Part shown: positions 58,501 through 64,000 of the stretch, piece after piece
How the letters are laid out: every line of letters begins with the position of its first letter
Numbering within the stretch: the first letter of the stretch is position 1
NCBI GenBank assembly: GCA_015143295.1
Contig: CM026563.1
Span: forward strand, 7,488,531 to 7,552,530
Reading direction: 5' to 3'
From: Tetracentron sinense
Lineage: Eukaryota; Streptophyta; Magnoliopsida; Trochodendrales; Trochodendraceae
Length of the DNA stretch: 64,000 nt
Position numbers and translations under genes: made by a program
Notes under the pieces: generated by a model
What the model was told of the DNA's origin: nothing
Database searches by the model: none
The model's input: only the letters and a program-made list of their open reading frames with translations

Positions 58501-59208
58501 CTGAGCCATGGAATTAATAGACATTTTACTGGACGTTGGGACTTACTTTAGTGATCCTGTATAAATAGAAATGATGGATTGAATGGTTAAGCTCATGTGA
58601 TCAGATTAAGTTTTGGTCTAGGAGATCTTCTAGGTGGGTCCATTGTCACCAAACTTGATCCTAAGGTGGTCTAGGAGATCTTCTAGGTGGGTCCATTGTC
58701 ACCAAACTTGATCCTAAGGTGGTCAATCGTTAATAAACATTATTGAACTGTGATGAGCCAAACGATGTAGATTTTAAGTCATAGAAGCTAGAATTTTAAC
58801 TTATTAATGCACTCAATCGGGAAGAGGATAGAAAAGAGTGACTGCTGAATTTTACTGAGCCTGCTAATTCTAATCGAGCTAAGCTAAAGTGCTCAAGTTT
58901 GTTTATGTCTAGGTTTCATCATGTTGGTCTCTCTTTAACATGTCTTGAGTTCTTTTTGCAGCCTGGAGGAGAAGCAGAGAGCTGAAAAGAGAAACCGAGA
59001 GGCCAAGGGTCATCAGTTTACTCCAAGATGGTTTGACCTATCCAACGAAGTTTTTACTACACCTTGGGGTGACCTGGAAGTGTACCAATACAATGGTAAA
59101 TACACTGACCATCGAGCTGTTACAGATAGCTCTGACAGCATTGATGAGGTTGACATCAGATCAACCGAGTTCAACCCATGGCAGTATGGTAATTTGGCTA
59201 TGGAATGA
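40594..59208 (+). CDS. ORP3: Short oxysterol-binding-protein-related protein (ORP3 group)
   Basis: Ten coding exons reconstruct to 456 aa with consistent GT-AG junctions and phases: 40594-40691, 45595-45688, 48046-48162, 48270-48342, 48426-48544, 49092-49213, 53527-53703, 54359-54503, 58197-58375, 58962-59208. The protein is almost wholly an OSBP-related lipid-binding (ORD) domain. It has a short N-terminus ([20 protein letters not shown]), [11 protein letters not shown] near residues 145-155, the family signature [18 protein letters not shown] (from residue 166, across the exon 5/6 junction), [29 protein letters not shown], the C-terminal [15 protein letters not shown], and TPRWFDL. No PH domain or ankyrin repeats, as in other short plant ORPs. 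Family knowledge: ORDs move sterols or phosphoinositides between membranes. Arabidopsis ORP3a is ER-associated through the VAP protein PVA12, with a WFDE motif reported; here the motif reads WFDL. Introns total about 17 kb and carry many transposons. Confidence 0.95.
41724..42632. mobile_element. hAT-like element in ORP3 intron 1 with 8-bp target duplication
   Basis: Bounded by GTTATAAC at 41716-41723 and 42633-42640, an exact 8-bp duplication. The subterminal regions are inverted relatives built on CGTATCGG/CCGATAC words (41745-41790 and 42540-42620). The extreme ends match poorly. It is AT-rich and non-coding inside. The target duplication is itself a palindrome, which lowers its weight a little. 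Confidence 0.6.
43234..45246 (+). mobile_element. LTR-retrotransposon LTR remnant in ORP3 intron 1
   Basis: Begins TGTCAGCACCCCATTTTTAC, a usual LTR opening. It contains TATAAATAG (43680) and a second CATAAATAG (43856) as core promoter candidates. It continues through GATGAGTACGTAGGCAACCC and GGGGTGCCTAACACCTTCCC to GGTGGCGACTCTTGG (45237), a string like the region just after the 5' LTR (primer-binding site) of Tat/Ogre-type elements. No internal domain and no second LTR in the window. Assignment from remembered family traits. Confidence 0.45.
46287..47348. mobile_element. 1.06-kb element with inverted ends in ORP3 intron 2
   Basis: The left end GGCTGTGTTTGTTAGCATGG and the right end, read in reverse (GGCTCTGTTTGTTTGTAAGG), are inverted relatives. 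Both sides then share AAGAAAACTTTTCC/GGAAAAGTTTTACC-type sequence. These ends resemble Tourist-type MITEs. The interior (46640-47180) is less AT-rich and includes an 80-codon open frame on the minus strand that could be captured host sequence; I do not recognise it. Unusually, the flanks are direct repeats of about 80 bp. Confidence 0.5.
48718..48965. mobile_element. M1-related MITE with a different terminal hairpin, in ORP3 intron 5
   Basis: The core arms (TTGCGGTTAGGATTCACTC and AAGCTTAACCATGG with their partners) place it in the M1 group. The terminal stem is GGGTCAGCTT (48725-48734) against AAGCTGACCC (48737-48746), a perfect 10-bp stem with a 2-base loop, unrelated to the CCGG stems of other copies. 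The right end carries GTTCAGCTTAGAAGAAGACC. Confidence 0.65.
50894..51828. mobile_element. hAT-like MITE inserted in the Copia reverse transcriptase
   Basis: 935 bp with terminal inverted repeats CATAGTAACAAAGTTC. The flanks are CCCGTTAT (50886-50893) and CCTGTTAT (51829-51836), an 8-bp duplication with one change. The Copia frame resumes on either side, which confirms the boundaries. The right subterminal region has several copies of TTCGGGAATTATTCG-like words, as expected of transposase-binding repeats. Non-coding. Confidence 0.85.
52150..52547. mobile_element. Tourist-like MITE in the Copia fragment
   Basis: The left end GGCTGTGTTCGGTTCATGGG and the right end in reverse (GGTTGTGTTCGGTTTAAGAG) are inverted. 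The flanks are TAA and TAG. The right part holds a 41-bp tandem duplication (units at about 52443 and 52484, beginning CCAAACAAGAGAAAATGGGG). Non-coding. Confidence 0.7.
53911..53932. repeat. (ATC)n microsatellite in ORP3 intron 7
   Basis: Seven consecutive ATC units within intron 7 (53704-54358). No other feature is seen in this intron apart from T-runs before the acceptor. Confidence 0.85.
55820..56955 (+). mobile_element. 5'-truncated L1-type LINE fragment in ORP3 intron 8
   Basis: The open frame encodes the C-terminal part of a plant L1 polyprotein: [51 protein letters not shown] and the zinc-binding RVT-associated motif [20 protein letters not shown] 70-bp tandem duplication (56266-56335/56336-56405) breaks the frame. 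The 3' part ends in an A-run (56947-56955), consistent with target-primed insertion in plus orientation, the same direction as the host gene. The reverse transcriptase core itself is missing. Confidence 0.85.
56956..58196. other. Remainder of ORP3 intron 8
   Basis: AT-rich intronic DNA with T- and A-runs (57105, 57480) and no recognised element. The 3' splice site is TTCTGCAG at 58189-58196. Confidence 0.5.
58615..58720. repeat. Exact 53-bp tandem duplication in ORP3 intron 9
   Basis: Two units (58615-58667 and 58668-58720) start GGTCTAGGAGATCTTCTAGG and end GATCCTAAGGT without a visible difference, so the duplication is very young or lies in a tract prone to slippage. Confidence 0.9.
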
Positions 59209-60048
59209 GGTATAACGTTTCCTATGTTTGCTTGCTTGAATTTTTTTGTTTTGTTTTTAATTTTTTTGTTTTTTTATCTTTGGTATTCTTGTATTTTTCT
59301 GGTAGAAGTAACGACAACTTTTAGACTTGTGATCAGTAGAAGTTATTTGTTGTTTTTAAGGGAATGTGTACATGGCTTCCCATTTCAGTCATGTATGAAT
59401 AGATTACAGGAAGTTTAGTTATTGTTGCAGAATGTTCTTGCTCATTAGTTTTGTAATTGTGTATACTGTTTTGTTGGCATGGTATCCATTAAATGGGTTT
59501 TTGTTTTGTGGACATACCGAAACTATTTTAGACATGTTGCTTACCGACCAGACCATTTAATCAACCGGGCTACCTTTGGTCACCATCCAAAAAGCATAAA
59601 CAAATTGGTTTATCCTTAATTAATGACGGGGTACCTGCATATGTAGGATCTTGATGATTTTTAAGCGACAGTTCATGATAGAAATGATCCAGAACCCTTG
59701 ATTGATGAGTCAATGGGGTCATATGATTGGTATGGGTGGGGAATCCTTTTCTTTTTGCCCATATTTTTATCCTCTTCACAGTGAAGTTGTAATTGCAGGT
59801 GGGTGGCTCGATAGCATCTGGATGAAGTTTAAAACGGGATATTGTTCTAATAGTTACTCTGTTCTTATTTTCCCAGCGATGGCTCCCAAACATTTCTGAT
59901 TCTTCCTCGGAAAAAGGCATGCTAGGCCTACTCCAAGGAGTATAGGAACAAAACAAGCTACGTGCACTCAATGAGACATTTTCATGTGGATGTTTTGGTA
60001 TCTCAGACGGTGATCCTCATTAGGCTCATGGGCCCTTGCCCATCATTT

Positions 60049-60137
60049 GGGGTGTCAGTGGGCCGGGTTTAGGCCCAGCCTGGTTCCGGCACATTTATAA
60101 GAGGGTTTTAGGCCCGAATTCGGCTCGTTGACACCCC
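60049..60137. mobile_element. Very short hAT-like MITE
   Basis: 89 bp with GGGGTGTCAGTGGGCCGGG on the left and the inverted CCGAATTCGGCTCGTTGACA on the right, closing CCCC. The ends match the GGGTGTCAA class common in plant hAT MITEs. No convincing 8-bp duplication. Confidence 0.5.
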
Positions 60138-61877
60138 TACCGATCATAACGTATGTGTAGATTGGTGCGCGTAGGCTGCTTTTTATAGGATCAACAAGGC
60201 TGTTTTTGTCTTTCTGCTACTTCCCCCATCAAGAGCAGCGATCTCAGATTGGGGTTCCCTATTCGAATTCTCTTTAGTGAGAGTCATTTAATGTGGTTGT
60301 TGATTGATCGGCCAGTCCAATAAGGCTATCGTGCGCGGATTGTGCTCCTACTATTGTGCACTGCCCTCTACTTGGTGCTTCCCAACTCCTTCCACGACTA
60401 TTCATTCTCCCTCTGACGGGAATCCAGCAATGCTGTCCGATCTCTTACTACAACGCATCCATATCTGCTTCGCATCATGTTTAGCAATGATGGTTAACAA
60501 TTTCGGATTTCCCAAAAGCCATCATCCCCTTCGGTCTTGACCCACCACATTCTCAACCACCATCTCTCGTTTTTAGCTATGGAAAGATGAGTTTGGTAAG
60601 ACTTGCATATCCTAGAATTTCATAGGGAGATGAGGGATCATAATCCAGACTCTCGTCACTCCAAACTTCTGTCAAAGGGTTGAATTGTGTAAGGTCATCA
60701 AGATTGGTACACGAGTTGCTTCACCTGAAGTCCCCTTCTCATTCTCCTTTAACTATGTTCTATCATTCATCCTTTTTCCAAGAACTTCATCTCCCTTACT
60801 TTATGCTCCACTCAACAAGTCCATAGATGGAAAAGTTTTCAGCCATTACCTTCTCATTTGTCCATAATCTCAGACCTTGATTGTCACTTTTCTTGAAATA
60901 ATGAACTTGTAGTCAAGTATGGAATGAGGCTTTGTAATTCTGATAGATATCTTCCTCCTCCATTGTCATGTTCTCGATATTTAAGTACTCCCTACTCCCC
61001 CTCCCTCCCCCAACAATTTTTGATGAGGGTGTCTGTGCCTCTTGAGAGCTCCCGAATAATCCCCGGGCATGTGCAGACCCCTCAACCACATGCACCAGGA
61101 ATGTAGGTATAAATCTGTGAGGGTGGCCAACAGGGGAAGGGAATCAAACTCAAGACCTCCGCTTCCTGAGGCGTGGTCTTGGCCAGCACACCAACCCCCC
61201 TTATTCCCCTTATTTTCTTGGGCTGCACAAGAGTGTTCAAGTCCTTACTTTTCTGCTCATTCTCTTCCTGCTACTACAGCCTAGCGCCTGCTTCTGTTCT
61301 CTGCTGGTTAGTTTCCCCATCTCTCTTCAGACATCCTTGGCCAGCTCAAATGAAGCTTTTGCTCAAAGATCTCTATAGCTGTCTTTCGGCAACATTTAAA
61401 TCTTTGCCTTACCTTGCACTCATGTGCCACCCACAAGGCACACTGTTCATACATATATATATACAACATTAAATATATAAGACTATACAAGTCGCATGTG
61501 GTGGTCTGGGATATACAAGCTCTCTTTCCTTATTTTGATATTTTATATATATAAGTGGTGTTAGCTGGGGATGAAGGTCGGTAGCCTAAGATCTATCTAC
61601 GTCTGACAACAACCAGAAATATCCTGACAAACAACGTGAGAGTCCTTCCTTTCTTTTACGACAACGTAAAATCTCAACTCTCGCGTCTTTAGTGGACCCC
61701 CTTTGTTAATTAGAGGGCAACGATCTCTTCGAAGGAGTTTTACATCATAACCGCCTCCTGTTCCTTAATAAGGGGATAATGACTAATCTTGTTTTTGCCA
61801 TCTCAATTGGCGGACATGACTTTGGAATCATCTTTTTCACTCATTTTATTGGGAAAAATTATGTAGTGGAACCGTCC

Positions 61878-62050
61878 TAGGGCTGTCAATGAATGGGGAT
61901 CCTATCCGGATTCAATCCGATTAGACTAGATTCTGATCCTATTATAAATAGGTTGGATCCGAGATCAATTGAATTCCGATATGGAAAATGGTAAACGGAT
62001 CTCGGGGTCCTCTTCCAAACAGATCACTCAATTGCTAAGAAACACGTGAC

Positions 62051-62084
<34 letters not shown>

Positions 62085-62300
62085 TATTTTATTGTTTGTC
62101 ATTTTCTCTTTCCCAATGTGTTAAAATTTGATTGGAGAGGTCAGCTTGGAAGTGGACCTTTGTAAATATATTAGAATGCTTATTGGAAATTTTTTTTATT
62201 TTAAATATTAAAGATATTAATATTAATTGGATCAAATATGGATATGACACATTTTTTTATCGGATCCGATCCAATCCGAATTTGACCAATTTACAGCCCT
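61878..62300. mobile_element. hAT-like MITE with nested material and (AAT)n tract
   Basis: The left end TAGGGCTGTCAATGAATGGG and the right end in reverse (AGGGCTGTAAATTGGTCAAA) match. Subterminal words GGATCC/GGATCCGATCC recur on both sides. The centre has an (AAT)n microsatellite (about 62051-62082) flanked by ACGGATCTCGGGGTCCTC and GGTCAGCTTGGAAGTGGACC, the latter like the terminal hairpin of the M1-related copy at 48718. No clear target duplication. Confidence 0.5.
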
Positions 62301-63168
62301 GTTGGGCCCATCACAATCAATGAATACCACCTTTTTTTTGGGGTTAAGAAATACTCCATTCTCAAATCACCTATTTGAGTCCTAAATTGGTTTCCTTTAT
62401 ATAATTAGGAGATCACAAATACAACGTCATTGCAATTCAATACCATTTGGCTATAGTTTACTAAAATGCCTTATCCAACCAAAAATAAAAACAATAAATA
62501 AAGCTTTGTAATAATCAGCTTCATCCAAGATCACAAGTGGATGAGAGTAGGGATTGTAAGAGTATGCACAACATTCCCTCTACTTACAAGTGATAACAAA
62601 TTCGCACGAATTCGAAATAGGGAAAGTGATTAAAAACTCTTGAGTATATACCATGAGAGTTGGGCTGTCCAATTTAAAATTTATCCAAGTCAAACATATA
62701 GTAGGGTCTACAATTAACTGCATATCAGCCTTCACGCACTCGTTTGATTTTAAATTGGACGGTTCAACTCTTAGTAGAGAGTTTTTTTAGGCAACGGATT
62801 ACCTCTGTTGCATAAAAGAGGCCCAACCTCGGGTCCATTCATTGTGCGTCACATAGGGATAAAAAGGGAGAGAGATATCAATGGAGAGAAGTCAAAAAAC
62901 AGGGGGAAAATTAAATTAACCCCAAATGCCGCACAATGGATGGACGCCGGAGGCTGAGCCTCGGGCGTGCACCAGAGGTCCAGAGGTAATCCAATGCCTT
63001 TTTTTATTACATGAATTTCTGACGTAACTGCAATCTGGCATCTCATTGTTCCCGTGGACCCCCACCACCTTCATCCCAACGTTTTTTTTCCCAATATTTC
63101 CATTTTTGATTAATGAGATTTTTCTCTCTTTCCGTAACTTCTCTTTACTTTGGAAAAGAGCGAGTCGA

Positions 63169-63335
63169 GTTAGCACTCCCCACTTTGGGGGAGGTACGGG
63201 TTCCATTCCCAAGAGGGTGAAAGTTTGTATATACTATCCACTCACCCACTAATTGAATAGATACTAACACTTGACCGGCATTGCGGCCTAAACGATATCT
63301 TGAACCAAAAAAGAAAAAAAGTTAGCACTCCCCAC
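63169..63335 (+). mobile_element. SINE-like retroposon with exact 15-bp target duplication
   Basis: The body 63184-63320 is flanked by GTTAGCACTCCCCAC on both sides (63169-63183 and 63321-63335). A B-box-like GGTTCCATTCCC follows GGGGGAGGTACG. The body matches the copy at 30305-30450, and the tail is A-rich (ACCAAAAAAGAAAAAAA). The long exact duplication indicates L1-type target-primed insertion, relatively recent. The head is shorter than a full tRNA, so the copy is 5'-truncated. Confidence 0.8.
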
Positions 63336-63589
63336 ATATAGTATCTTTACTATTGTAATGCGAGATGCATGCGTACGCTGATTTTTTCCAAATTCCCAAA
63401 CTATTTTTATATAAAACAAAATTTTGATTTAATGTTTTACTTTAATTCTCAAACTAACCCTTGCTTATCTATTTATTTAGAATCGAAGCTAATCATGATT
63501 GATTGAATTCGGGAAGAGTTCAATTGCACCCATAGGTTCACACGTGTCTCTTTTAACTCTTATTAACTGTGGTTAATTCCTTCCCCTCG

Positions 63590-63621
63590 CTCTCACGTGC
63601 ATCGCACGGGCCATCGTCTAG
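63590..63621 (+). mobile_element. Helitron-like 3' terminus, second copy
   Basis: Hairpin CGTGC-ATC-GCACG (63596-63608), a spacer GGCCATCGT, then CTAG (63618-63621) followed by T. The hairpin sequence is related to the terminus at 37119-37147 (CCGTGC…GCACGG), suggesting one family. The 5' end was not located; M1-related words (GTGGTTAATTCC) lie just upstream. Confidence 0.5.
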
Positions 63622-64000
63622 TGGAATATAAAAGAAATTCCCTGCGGCTAATCTATACGGTATGTTCGATTCGATTGAATACAATGACAGAATATCATTG
63701 CTCAATGCTCCTCTTGATCCATGAACCATGAAGTAGATGGTCCATATAAGGGGCCCACTGACCCGGATTGTCTTGGTATATTCTGCTTTAATGGAACCCT
63801 TTGAAACGGTTATCTGACACGTGTTGATCGGATAACTAACTGACTGGTGGTGTTCTTGGCTAACCGCTTTTCGTGCGACGAGTGGCGGATAAACGTAATG
63901 GTCCGGAGTTTCGTGGCGTCGTGGTCGGACCCGCTTTTCGACACCTTCAGTAATTCCCGGTCCCACTCTCTCCTCCATCCACTCTCTCACGGTCACACCG
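63622..64000. other. Window edge, open frame of unknown meaning
   Basis: A minus-strand frame stays open from the window edge to 63556 (about 147 codons) but runs through the Helitron-like end, shows no family motif and has no exon partner visible. It could be the edge of a gene lying beyond the window, or chance. Confidence 0.3.

Larger units (their letters stand above)
59209..63168. other. Intergenic DNA downstream of ORP3
   Basis: The ORP3 3' UTR is presumed within the first few hundred bases; no AATAAA is obvious. A minus-strand 133-codon open frame at 59570-59971 has no recognisable motif. Around 61085-61200 is a minus-strand tRNA-headed retroposon (GAGGTCTTGAGTTTGATTCC read on minus). 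T-rich and CT-rich tracts fill much of 60.2-61.4 kb. No gene can be supported. Confidence 0.5.

Noticed and set aside
59570..59971. 133-codon minus-strand open frame downstream of ORP3
   Set aside because: Composition and motifs do not suggest a protein; no Kozak-like context or neighbouring exon; surrounded by repeats.
63553..63996. 147-codon minus-strand open frame at the window edge
   Set aside because: No family motif, no exon partner, and it runs through a Helitron-like end. Kept only as an unexplained edge frame.

Overview
This is nuclear DNA of a flowering plant. The evidence is GT-AG introns of 0.1 to 5 kb, plant-type protein families, and a dense mix of plant transposable elements (hAT-like and Tourist-like MITEs, tRNA-headed SINE-like retroposons, Copia, an L1-type LINE, LTR debris, Helitron-like ends). 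Introns stuffed with transposons point to a mid-sized or large, probably woody, genome. I cannot name the family or species from sequence alone. Four protein-coding genes and one pseudogene are supported; most of the rest is transposon-derived or anonymous AT-rich DNA. || Layout. 1-12.0 kb: gene-free, with nested MITEs, hAT-like elements with 8-bp target duplications, tandem duplications and a 1.07-kb fold-back. 12.3-14.0 kb (+): intact single-exon GT47 xyloglucan galactosyltransferase of the MUR3/KATAMARI1 type. 16.7-18.4 kb (+): its decayed tandem duplicate. 20.0-25.2 kb (-): IWS1-type transcription elongation factor; eleven coding exons reconstruct to 475 aa with every splice phase agreeing. 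25.3-31.0 kb: intergenic, holding one arm of an inverted duplication of about 950 bp. 31.0-34.9 kb (+): a 129-aa RAB5IF/OPTI-type (Rab5ip family) membrane protein in four exons. 35.5-36.5 kb: the second arm of the inverted duplication, then a Helitron-like end and probable LTR debris. 40.6-59.2 kb (+): a short oxysterol-binding-protein-related protein of the plant ORP3 group, ten coding exons, 456 aa, with about 17 kb of introns carrying LTR, hAT, Tourist, Copia and LINE sequence. 59.2-64 kb: intergenic transposon relics, including a retroposon with an exact 15-bp target duplication and a Helitron-like terminus. || Functional links. The genes are ordinary single-copy nuclear genes, not an operon. 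The RAB5IF-like and ORP3-like genes are adjacent in the same orientation and both act at or near the ER membrane (multipass protein insertion; sterol/lipid transfer). From memory the homologous pair is also adjacent in Arabidopsis (At5g59410/At5g59420), so this may be conserved microsynteny. || The most unusual structure is a MITE family with a shared core (short motifs: CACGTGTCCCTTTTGACACC, GGTTAAGATTCACCCACC) present about a dozen times. Its ends each carry a small extra hairpin whose stem sequence differs between copies while pairing is kept. The window also holds nested insertions whose order can be read, including a hAT-like element sitting directly beside the YVDD codons of a dead Copia reverse transcriptase.
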